Assembly: GCF_030929595.1 (NCBI RefSeq)
Contig: NZ_JAVFVR010000001.1
Coordinates: forward strand, 1,203,418 to 1,267,417
Reading direction: 5' to 3'
DNA length: 64,000 bases
Source of the DNA: Flavobacterium sp. LHD-85
GTDB lineage: Bacteria > Bacteroidota > Bacteroidia > Flavobacteriales > Flavobacteriaceae
Within the stretch, counting starts at the first letter, position 1. Each line of letters opens with the position of its first letter. The notes under the pieces were generated by a model. That model saw nothing but the letters and a program-made list of their open reading frames with translations, ran no database searches and was not told the origin of the DNA. Shown piece by piece: positions 52,036 to 59,756 of the stretch. Both the position numbers and the translations under genes were made by a program.

Positions 52036-54153
52036 ATGGCATCAGAAGAGAAATCACTCAATTTTATTGAACAAATCATAGAGGAAGACGTAAAATCGGG
52101 TCTTTCAAATACTAAACTTCGCTTTCGTTTTCCACCAGAACCTAATGGTTATTTACACATTGGGCACGCAAGTTCTATTGCGTTAAATTTTGGTTTAGGA
52201 ATTGATTATCAATCTCCTGTGAATTTACGTTTTGATGATACCAACCCTGAAAAAGAAGAGCAGGAATTTGTTGATGCTATTAAAAAAGATGTAGAATGGT
52301 TAGGATATACTTGGGCTGAAGAATGTTATGCATCAGATTATTTCCAACAATTATACGATTGGGCAGTTTTCTTAATTAAGAAAGATAAAGCTTATGTTGA
52401 TAGTCAGACTTCTGAAGAAATGGCGATCCAAAAAGGAACTCCAACAACTCCAGGAACTGATAGTCCGTACAGAAATCGTTCAGTTGAAGAAAACTTAGAT
52501 TTATTCGAAAGAATGAAAAACGGTGAATTTGAGGCTGGTACTCATATTCTTCGTGCAAAAATTGACATGAAATCAACAAACATGTTAATGCGTGATCCTA
52601 TCATGTACAGAATTTTACACAAACATCACCATAGAACTGGAGATGCCTGGAAAATTTATCCAATGTACGATTGGGCACACGGACAAAGTGATTATTTAGA
52701 ACAAATTTCTCATTCATTTTGTACACTAGAATTCTTGCCTCACCGTGAATTATACGATTGGTTTTTAGATCAGATTTTTGATGATAATAAGCTTCGTCCA
52801 AAACAAAGAGAATTTGCTAGACGTAACTTATCACACACAGTTGTTAGTAAAAGAAAATTACAGCAACTAGTTAAAGAAAAGCATGTTAACGGTTGGGATG
52901 ATCCAAGAATGTCAACCATTTCTGGATTAAGAAGACGTGGTTATACAGCTGCTTCTTTGCGTAATTTTGCTAATACAATTGGTATTGCAAAACGTGATAA
53001 TTTGATTAATGTATCGGTTTTAGAATTTTGTATTCGTGAAGATTTGAACAAAATTGCACCTCGTGTAATGGCTGTTTTAGATCCTGTAAAACTGGTAATT
53101 ACCAATTATCCAGAAGGAAAAGAAGAGTGGTTGGAAGCTGAAAATAACCAAGAAGATGAAAATGCAGGTTTCAGAAAAGTGCCTTTTTCTCGTGAATTAT
53201 ACATTGAAAGAGAAGACTTTTTAGAAGAAGCTCCAGCTAAATTTTTCCGTTTGACTTTAGGAAAAGAAGTTCGTCTTAAAAATGCTTATATCATTAAAGG
53301 TGAATCTGTTATAAAAGATGAAAACGGTAATATTACAGAAATTCACGTAACGTATGATACAGATTCTTTAAGCGGAAGCGGGACTGAAGCAAGCCAAAGA
53401 AAAGTATCAGGAACATTACATTGGGTTTCTATCAAACATGCATTAGAAGCAGAAGTTCGTTTGTACGATCGTTTGTTTACAGATGAAGCTCCAGACAGTT
53501 ATAAAGAGAAAAATTTCTTAGATTTTGTGAATCCTAATTCATTAGAAATTGTAACCGGATATGTTGAACCAAGTTTATCAACAGCTCAAAATGAAGATAA
53601 ATTTCAGTTTCAACGTTTAGGATATTTTACTGTTGATAAAGACTCAACTCCTTCAAAATTAGTATTTAACAAAACTGTTGGATTGAAAGATGCTTGGGAA
53701 GAAAAGGGTAAAAAAGAAGAAAACAGTATTAATAATTCTTTGAAAGATATCAACAAATATTTTAAAGTTGAAACTAAAGCTGAAAGAATTGCAATTGAAA
53801 GTGCGATAGGGGAGAACATCAAAAATATCTCTACTTTTTCTCTTTTACAGAATTCTTTAAAGAAGAATATCAATAATAATAAGGCTTCGCTGTTGTTTTC
53901 TCAGTTTATTTTGAAGTATTCAAACTGGAAATCAACAGATTTTGAAGAAGAAGATATTAAGAAATTATATTCAATGTCTCTAAAAAGTGAATCGACTTAT
54001 GTAAGATCAAAAGCACTTTTGAATTTAAGAGATATTGAAAGTGAAGATTTGAGAAATCAGTTTTCAGATGAAATTTTAAAATTATATTCAAATCCACCAA
54101 AAAATGCTTCTGAAAGAGAAATTGAAATTCTTTCTGAAATGGTAAAGAAGTAA
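52036..54153 (+). CDS. glnS: Glutaminyl-tRNA synthetase with about 150-residue C-terminal extension
   Basis: 705 residues. The class I site shows PEPNGYLHIGHASS (about 34-47, HIGH) and VVSKRKL (about 269-275, KMSKS variant), with the GlnRS stretch DDPRMSTISGLRRRGYTAAS. It charges tRNA-Gln with glutamine. The beta-barrel anticodon domain ends near 555 (KLVFNKTVGLKDAWEEKG). The remaining about 150 residues are helical and HEAT-like (YVRSKALLNLRDIESEDLRN); databases call such proteins GlnRS/YqeY fusions, but I do not see a YqeY pattern here. Terminator follows at 54171. Confidence 0.94.
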   Translation: MASEEKSLNFIEQIIEEDVKSGLSNTKLRFRFPPEPNGYLHIGHASSIALNFGLGIDYQSPVNLRFDDTNPEKEEQEFVDAIKKDVEWLGYTWAEECYASDYFQQLYDWAVFLIKKDKAYVDSQTSEEMAIQKGTPTTPGTDSPYRNRSVEENLDLFERMKNGEFEAGTHILRAKIDMKSTNMLMRDPIMYRILHKHHHRTGDAWKIYPMYDWAHGQSDYLEQISHSFCTLEFLPHRELYDWFLDQIFDDNKLRPKQREFARRNLSHTVVSKRKLQQLVKEKHVNGWDDPRMSTISGLRRRGYTAASLRNFANTIGIAKRDNLINVSVLEFCIREDLNKIAPRVMAVLDPVKLVITNYPEGKEEWLEAENNQEDENAGFRKVPFSRELYIEREDFLEEAPAKFFRLTLGKEVRLKNAYIIKGESVIKDENGNITEIHVTYDTDSLSGSGTEASQRKVSGTLHWVSIKHALEAEVRLYDRLFTDEAPDSYKEKNFLDFVNPNSLEIVTGYVEPSLSTAQNEDKFQFQRLGYFTVDKDSTPSKLVFNKTVGLKDAWEEKGKKEENSINNSLKDINKYFKVETKAERIAIESAIGENIKNISTFSLLQNSLKKNINNNKASLLFSQFILKYSNWKSTDFEEEDIKKLYSMSLKSESTYVRSKALLNLRDIESEDLRNQFSDEILKLYSNPPKNASEREIEILSEMVKK

Positions 54154-54170
54154 TATCAACTTAATTTATG

Positions 54171-54194
54171 AAAAGCGCTTTTATAAGCGCTTTT
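54171..54194 (+). terminator. Terminator of glnS
   Basis: AAAAGCGCTT (54171-54180) and AAGCGCTTTT (54185-54194) pair over 10 bp with a TTAT loop, followed by T residues, 17 bp after the glnS stop. Confidence 0.88.
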
Positions 54195-55330
54195 TTTTAT
54201 TATATAGATTAACTATTAAAATTAATAATTTTATAATTTTTATAGATTTAAAGTGACTTTCATAAATTGATTTTAATAGAAAATAAAAATATGTTGGATA
54301 AGGAATTCATTTTTTTAATTTTCTTCTATTTGGAAGCTTTATTTTAATTTTAGTCTTTTTTTACTCCCAATTTTTGCTATAAAACTTTATTATATAGTTT
54401 ATATTGATGTGATTTATATTTTCAATCATGTATATTTATTATTAATAAAATCTATTATTTTTATAATTTTAATTTATTTTATAGATTAAAAGTGACTTTC
54501 ATAAATTATCTTTAAGCTAATATAAAAAATAGTTAAGTAGAGAAGACCTTTTTTTGTTTTTCATTCCTTAAAACTCTTTATTTTAATTTTCTGCTTTTTT
54601 TAGTTCCAATTTTCTTCTAAAAAACTAAAATTAAAGTTTTTTCTTATTTTTTAAATTTTTAACTTCAATTTTTATAATTATAAATTTTTCTTATTATTAT
54701 ATATTAAAATTTAGATTATAATTATTATTTATAAAACTGACTGTGTAATTTAAAACTATAGTTTTTTATTATTTTTAAGTCTTTAACTTCAATTTTGTAT
54801 TTATAAATTTTAATGATTAATATTTTTAGATTTTAGTTTTTAACTATTATTTATATAAATGATTAAAAATATGAAAATAATAGTTTTTATATATCAATTT
54901 TAACCTTCATAAATTGATTTTAAGACAGTTTTTAAACTGAATTGATATATAACTCATTTTTTGAATTATTGTTTATTTATGGTCTTTATTTTAGTTTTTA
55001 CTGTTATTTTAGTCAGTTTAACGGGTTGTTAACACACAATTGTTTATAAAACTGCTACTTTTAACTCAATACCAAAAGTCAGAGATGATTTTTGTAAAAA
55101 ATTAAAATTTGCCGAAAAGAATCTAAGTTGAAATTTATTGTTTTTAGAAACTCGTAATTTTTATCACAATAGATTTTCAAAACTGATTTCCTAAAAAGAC
55201 AATTTTATGTTCTCATTTTTATTATGATGTAGTTTTGATAATATTTCCCGTAAAAGATATTTTTTCAAATTGTATCATAATGTACAAAATTCCATAATGT
55301 TGAATTTGAGTGAAAGTTTAGTTTTTAAAT
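54195..55330. repeat. Very AT-rich stretch of degenerate repeats
   Basis: About 1.1 kb without a gene. Two related blocks of roughly 150 bp start near 54227 and 54463, sharing TAGATT-AAAGTGACTTTCATAAATT-like words and CTTTATTTTAATTTT. A third, more diverged block begins near 54893 (ACCTTCATAAATTGATTTTA). A smaller repeat, TTTAACTTCAATTTT with flanks, occurs near 54658 and 54783. Near 54891-54948 ATATATCAATTT and AATTGATATAT form an inverted repeat. No promoter, ORF or RNA gene was recognised. Confidence 0.7.
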
Positions 55331-55367
55331 TTCAGGTCTGACAATTTTTAATTTAAATCTAATTATC

Positions 55368-55847
55368 ATGAAAATTTTATATTTCGCAGTAGCGCTATTA
55401 TTTGCAAACGTTGCAATTTCGCAAACACATCAAATTACAAAACACAATGGAGAACAACTTGATGTAAATTTTATTAAAAACGAAAATGGTTTTGTTTATT
55501 ATTCTTTAAACGGAAGTTCTGAAGAAATCAAAATAAGTAAATATGCTGTTTCATCTATTACAAATAAAGAAACAAAACAAACTCAAAAAGTTTCTGATAA
55601 AATAATAGTTGATTCAAAAGACGATTACAAAATGGTAACTGTTCTTCCACAAGACAAAACAATAGGGCTGAAACAAGCAGCTAGTTTTACAGGAGTCTCA
55701 ACAAGGACAAAAGGTGAACCGCCAATTGCAAATCAGAACCAGACTGCTATGAGAATCAAATCTAAATCGGCTTCAAATGGTTATCCTTTTGTTAGCATTG
55801 TTGAAAAAGCAGATGGTAAGTACGAAGCTGTAGCTTATGTGTATTAA
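55368..55847 (+). CDS. Secreted small protein of unknown function
   Basis: 159 residues. A signal peptide (MKILYFAVALLFANVAISQ) is followed by a beta-rich domain (HNGEQLDVNFIKNENGFVYY, EEIKISKYAVSSITN) and a C-terminal region PFVSIVEKADGKYEAVAYVY. No lipobox or sorting tail. I do not recognise the family. It stands alone after the AT-rich repeat stretch. Confidence 0.75.
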   Translation: MKILYFAVALLFANVAISQTHQITKHNGEQLDVNFIKNENGFVYYSLNGSSEEIKISKYAVSSITNKETKQTQKVSDKIIVDSKDDYKMVTVLPQDKTIGLKQAASFTGVSTRTKGEPPIANQNQTAMRIKSKSASNGYPFVSIVEKADGKYEAVAYVY

Positions 55848-55940
55848 TAAGATTGTTAATTTTTTGTAAATTACAATTAATCAAAGTTTTATCATTTTAA
55901 AAAAGAGTATCTTTATTAATAATTTTAAATTGTAACTATC

Positions 55941-56267
55941 ATGTCTAAGAATTTAAATACGGCAGCAGCAATTTTGGCTGCAGCAGCTGCAGGAGCGGCA
56001 ATCGGAATTTTATTTGCTCCAGATAAAGGATCAAAAACAAGAGCAAAAATTAAGGAAGGTATTGACGATGCTAAACATAATCTGAAAGATTCTTTTGATG
56101 CCAGCTCTGAAGTTCTTCGTGAAAAATTTACGAGTGCTACTCATAATCTTGACGGAACTTTGAATGAGTTACTTTCTAATGTCAGCCATAAAACAGAAGA
56201 GGTAATTACTTTTTTAGAAACTAAACTGGCTGAGTTAAAAGCACAAAACGCTAAACTTCAGAAATAA
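55941..56267 (+). CDS. YtxH-domain protein
   Basis: 108 residues: an Ala/Gly-rich N-terminal hydrophobic segment (AAILAAAAAGAAIGILFAPD), then GSKTRAKIKEGIDDAKHNLK and a long amphipathic helix. This is the YtxH pattern, found in small membrane-associated proteins often linked to stress. It heads a group of three small genes (YtxH, holin-like, 84-aa), with 75 bp to the next start. Confidence 0.9.
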   Translation: MSKNLNTAAAILAAAAAGAAIGILFAPDKGSKTRAKIKEGIDDAKHNLKDSFDASSEVLREKFTSATHNLDGTLNELLSNVSHKTEEVITFLETKLAELKAQNAKLQK

Positions 56268-56342
56268 TATTTTTATAAAGCACATTACTTGCTTATTTTT
56301 ATAAGAAAGTTTTGTGCTTTTTTTTTATCTAAAATTTTAAAT

Positions 56343-56693
56343 ATGGCTTTTGAAGAATTAAAAGAAAACACCGAAAAAGTTCAAGATCAGGCTAAAGAAT
56401 ATATTGATAGTCACTTAGCTTATTACAAACTTTGGGGTTTTAAAGTTGCAATGAAATCTACAACTTTAATCTTTAAGTTTACTTTGATTTTATTGTGTTT
56501 CAGTATGGTGATGATTTTTGGATCTTTTGCCGCAGCGTATGCTTTTGGTTCTTTGTTTGAAAGTAATGCTCTCGGATTTTTGATGGTGGGAGGTATCTAT
56601 TTGGTAATTACTATTTTGCTTTTGTTTATAAAAGACAAATTTGTTGAAGGGCCAATCTTGGAGAAATTTTCAGAAATCTTTTTTAATGATTAA
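56343..56693 (+). CDS. Holin-like small membrane protein
   Basis: 116 residues from ATG 56343 (MAFEELKENTEK); 18 codons of open frame upstream read as leader. An N-terminal amphipathic helix (TEKVQDQAKEYIDSHLAYY) precedes two membrane helices (about 38-62 and 72-95). This matches the 'phage holin family' label used for such proteins, though nothing else is phage-like here. 2 bp before the 84-aa gene, so translation is probably coupled. Confidence 0.85.
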   Translation: MAFEELKENTEKVQDQAKEYIDSHLAYYKLWGFKVAMKSTTLIFKFTLILLCFSMVMIFGSFAAAYAFGSLFESNALGFLMVGGIYLVITILLLFIKDKFVEGPILEKFSEIFFND

Positions 56694-56695
56694 TT

Positions 56696-56950
56696 ATGGA
56701 AAGAAAAAAATACTCTTCGTATGCTGAGATTGAAAGAGATCTAGAAATTTTGAAGTTGGAGAAAGAAATCAATTATCAGAAATTGGTTTTGAGTTTTCAG
56801 AAAACAAAGGAAAGCATCACTCCGCAAAATATTGTAAATGGTTTCATTTCATCTTACACTGATTACTTTTCAAATTCTTATGTAAAAATTCTGCAGACCA
56901 TTTTGCCTTATGTAATTGGCTGGTTTATAAATAGAAAAAGAGGCGATTAA
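56696..56950 (+). CDS. Small coiled-coil protein (DUF6327-like)
   Basis: 84 residues. A charged helical start (MERKKYSSYAEIERDLEILK, LEKEINYQKLVL) and a C-terminal amphipathic segment ILPYVIGWFINRKRG. The label DUF6327 is from memory; function unknown. It ends the YtxH group: its stop codon lies in the loop of the terminator 56936-56959. Confidence 0.78.
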   Translation: MERKKYSSYAEIERDLEILKLEKEINYQKLVLSFQKTKESITPQNIVNGFISSYTDYFSNSYVKILQTILPYVIGWFINRKRGD

Positions 56951-56959
56951 GCCTCTTTT
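56936..56959. terminator. Bidirectional terminator overlapping a stop codon
   Basis: AAAAGAGGC (56936-56944) and GCCTCTTTT (56951-56959) pair over 9 bp; the loop GATTAA contains the stop of the 84-aa gene. T residues follow on the plus strand and the SPFH gene ends 11 bp away on the minus strand. Confidence 0.85.
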
Positions 56960-56969
56960 TTATTTTAAA

Positions 56970-57953
56970 TTATTGTTGAACGTCTGGTTGAACGTCATCT
57001 TCATAACCAGATTGTGGATGAGTAGGTTTTGGCTTTTCTACTTTTTTGTTATGTTTTTTCATCATTTCTCCAACTTGGTTTGATGCTGTAAATGATGCAA
57101 CCATATTGTTTAGCATATCGCTTCCGGCTTGTGGTGAATTTGGAAGTAAAATTAAATTAGCATTTGCATCGGCTCCAATTGCTTGTAAAGTATCATAATG
57201 TTGCGTAACTACAATTAGGGCAGAAGCTTCTTGAGAATTGATTCCAACTTGGTTTAAAACTTCAACACTTTCTACAAGACCTCTTGCAATTTCACGACGC
57301 TGATCTGCAATACCTTGTCCTTGTAAACGTTTACTTTCAGCTTCGGCTTTTGCTTTTGCAACGATTCTAATTCTTGAACTTTCAGCTTCAAATTCTGCAG
57401 CCGTTTTTTCTCTATCAGCAGCGTTGATTCTATTCATTGCATTTTTTACCTGGATGTCCGGATCAATATCGGTAACCAAAGTATTGATGATATCATATCC
57501 GTAAGTAGACATTGCTTCGTTCAATTCACGTTTTACCGCCACTGCAATATCATCCTTTCTTTCAAAAACATCATCCAATTTTAGTTTTGGAACTTCGGCA
57601 CGAACCACGTCAAATACGTAAGAAGTAATCTGATCGTGTGGATATTCTAGTTTATAAAAAGCTTCATATACTTTTTCCTGAATTACTTTGAACTGAACTG
57701 AAACTTTCATTTTGATGAAAACGTTGTCTCTAGTTTTGGTTTCGATGATAACATCTAATTGCTGAATTTTAAGATTTACTCTTCCGGCTAATCTATCAAC
57801 CAACGGAATTTTAAGTTGCAATCCAGAATTTCTAACACTCTGAAATTTTCCAAATCGCTCAATAATAACAGACGATTGCTGTTTTACAGTAAAGAAAGAC
57901 GACATGAAAATGAAGAATGCCAATACTAAGAAAATAATAAATGGTGTACTCAT
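56970..57953 (-). CDS. SPFH/Band 7 (stomatin/paraslipin-like) protein
   Basis: 327 residues. One N-terminal membrane helix (about 3-21) is followed by the Band 7 domain (SVIIERFGKFQSVRNSGLQL, about 29-48, and ITSYVFDVVRAEVPKLKLD), then a helical Ala/Glu-rich section (AADREKTAAEFEAESSRIRI). Such proteins form ring-like assemblies in the membrane and organise microdomains or proteases. No NfeD gene is adjacent. Monocistronic; convergent with the YtxH group. Confidence 0.92.
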   Translation of the reverse strand: MSTPFIIFLVLAFFIFMSSFFTVKQQSSVIIERFGKFQSVRNSGLQLKIPLVDRLAGRVNLKIQQLDVIIETKTRDNVFIKMKVSVQFKVIQEKVYEAFYKLEYPHDQITSYVFDVVRAEVPKLKLDDVFERKDDIAVAVKRELNEAMSTYGYDIINTLVTDIDPDIQVKNAMNRINAADREKTAAEFEAESSRIRIVAKAKAEAESKRLQGQGIADQRREIARGLVESVEVLNQVGINSQEASALIVVTQHYDTLQAIGADANANLILLPNSPQAGSDMLNNMVASFTASNQVGEMMKKHNKKVEKPKPTHPQSGYEDDVQPDVQQ

Positions 57954-58027
57954 GGTTATGTAATTTATATTTATGATTTTGGTAAATTACGAAAATTCTT
58001 CTAAAAATAAATTATCAAATATTAAAA

Positions 58028-58065
58028 AAACGCTAAGAACATTTTTATGATGTTTCTTAGCGTTT
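58028..58065. terminator. Terminator between gltX and the SPFH gene
   Basis: AAACGCTAAGAACA (58028-58041) and TGTTTCTTAGCGTTT (58051-58065) pair over about 14 bp with one bulged base, 22 bp beyond the gltX stop. On the minus strand it is followed by TTTTTTTAAT, suiting termination of gltX. Confidence 0.8.
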
Positions 58066-58087
58066 CTATTTTTAAATGAAATTTTAA

Positions 58088-59593
58088 TTATAAAGTTTCA
58101 ATTGCTTTCTGAATTCTAGAAATAGTTTTTGTCTTTCCGATAATTTCAACAATGTCAAATAGGTGAGGACCTTTAAGCGCTCCAACCAAACTTAGACGGA
58201 AAGGCTGCATAACTTTACCCATTCCGATTTCGTTTTTAGTTAACCAATCTTTTACAATTGCTTCAATATTTGAAGAAGTAAAATCTTCAATATTTTCTAA
58301 AACAGAAATCAATTCCTGCATTAAAGTAGGAGTTTCTTCTTTCCAGTTTTTACTTGCTTTTTCATCGTATGAAGTTGGAGCCTGGAAAAAGAAATCTGTC
58401 AAATCCCAAAATTCTGAAACAAAATTTGCTCTTTCTTTGATAAGTGACACAATGCGAGTTGTCACTTCGAGCGGAGTCGAGAAGCCTTTTTCTTCTAAAA
58501 TAGGAGAGAAGGTTTTTGCTAAATCTGCATCATTTTGTTTTATTAAATATTGGTGATTGAACCATTTGTTTTTCTCAGGATCAAATTTTGCTCCAGCTTT
58601 GTGAACTCTGTTTAAGTCAAAAGATTGAGCTAATTCTTCTAGAGAAAATAATTCTTTATCAGTTCCATCGTTCCATCCTAAAAGAGCAAGGAAGTTTACA
58701 ACCGCTTCTGGGAAAAATCCTTTTTCTCTGTAACCAGATGAAACACCTTCTTCAGTTTTCCATTCTAATGGAAATACTGGGAATCCCATTTTGTCTCCAT
58801 CTCTTTTTGATAATTTACCATTTCCAATTGGTTTTAAAATCAAAGGCAAATGCGCAAATTCTGGAGCTTCCCAACCAAATGCTTTGTATAATAAAACATG
58901 AAGAGGCATAGATGGCAACCATTCTTCACCACGAATAACATGTGACGTTTCCATCAAATGATCATCTACAATATTTGCTAAATGGTAAGTTGGCATTCCG
59001 TCACTTTTGAACAAAACTTTATCATCTAAAAGATTAGTTTCAAACTTCACATCACCACGAATGATATCTTTCAAATGTAAAGTTTCATCAACTGGAGTTT
59101 TAAAACGAATTACATAATGTTCTCCATTTGCAATTCTTTTAGCAGTTTCTTCAGCAGAAATTACCAATGATGTATCTAACTTTTCACGATTATGATGATT
59201 GTAAATAAATGTTTTTCCTTCAGCTTCGTGTTGTTTTCTATGTGCATCCAAAGCTTCAGGAGTATCAAAAGCATAATAGGCCCAACCAGAATTTATCAAC
59301 TGATCTGCGTATTGCTGGTATAAATCTTTACGTTCGCTTTGTCTGTATGGACCAAATTTTTCATTTTTCCCAACCGTTTCTTCAGGAGCAATTCCTAACC
59401 ATTCAAGAGCTTCCATAATGTAAGCCTCTGCACCAGGAACAAAACGAGTTTGATCTGTATCTTCAATTCTCAGATAAAAAACACCATTATGTTTCTTTGC
59501 AAATAAATAATTAAATAAGGCAGTACGAACTCCGCCAATATGTAACGGTCCAGTCGGACTTGGTGCAAAACGCACACGAACTTGCTTTGACAT
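58088..59593 (-). CDS. gltX: Glutamyl-tRNA synthetase
   Basis: 501 residues from ATG 59593-59591 (MSKQVRVRFAPSPTGPLHIG). The frame extends to 59614, but a -7 box (59612-59619) overlaps that start, so the shorter one is right. HIGH motif GPLHIGGVRTALF (about 14-26) and KLSKRDGD (about 260) are present. It charges tRNA-Glu with glutamate. Near residues 371-384, GFSTPLEVTTRIV is encoded by DNA containing a repeat-like palindrome (58460-58485). Convergent with the SPFH gene. Confidence 0.95.
   Translation of the reverse strand: MSKQVRVRFAPSPTGPLHIGGVRTALFNYLFAKKHNGVFYLRIEDTDQTRFVPGAEAYIMEALEWLGIAPEETVGKNEKFGPYRQSERKDLYQQYADQLINSGWAYYAFDTPEALDAHRKQHEAEGKTFIYNHHNREKLDTSLVISAEETAKRIANGEHYVIRFKTPVDETLHLKDIIRGDVKFETNLLDDKVLFKSDGMPTYHLANIVDDHLMETSHVIRGEEWLPSMPLHVLLYKAFGWEAPEFAHLPLILKPIGNGKLSKRDGDKMGFPVFPLEWKTEEGVSSGYREKGFFPEAVVNFLALLGWNDGTDKELFSLEELAQSFDLNRVHKAGAKFDPEKNKWFNHQYLIKQNDADLAKTFSPILEEKGFSTPLEVTTRIVSLIKERANFVSEFWDLTDFFFQAPTSYDEKASKNWKEETPTLMQELISVLENIEDFTSSNIEAIVKDWLTKNEIGMGKVMQPFRLSLVGALKGPHLFDIVEIIGKTKTISRIQKAIETL
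58442..58485. repeat. REP-like palindrome embedded in gltX
   Basis: On the plus strand GTCACTTCGAGCGGAGTCGA (58461-58480) followed by GAAG resembles a short palindromic repeat common in Bacteroidota genomes (half-palindrome CTTCTCGACTCCGCTCGAAG). An 8-bp inverted repeat AAGTGACA (58442-58449) / TGTCACTT (58460-58467) overlaps it. It is translated as codons of gltX. Confidence 0.6.
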
Positions 59594-59611
59594 TTGTTTA
59601 AAATTTTGTTG

Positions 59612-59619
59612 CAAAGATA
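59612..59619 (-). promoter_or_regulatory. -7 box of gltX
   Basis: TATCTTTG on the minus strand fits TAnnTTTG, 18 bp before the ATG at 59593. It overlaps the upstream in-frame ATG at 59614, ruling that start out. Confidence 0.55.
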
Positions 59620-59756
59620 CGACTCTGAATTAGAAAATTAGGTAATGAGAAAATTAGATAATTACTCGTGTTAAGCTTAATTGACTAATTTTCTAATTGA
59701 TCATTATCTAATTAATAATTATTACTTTTATAGGTTATAATTAAAACAGATTTATT

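Noticed and set aside
56343..56693. Phage lysis cassette from the holin-like gene
   Set aside because: No endolysin is adjacent, and the neighbours are YtxH and a small coiled-coil gene; a chromosomal small-protein operon fits better.
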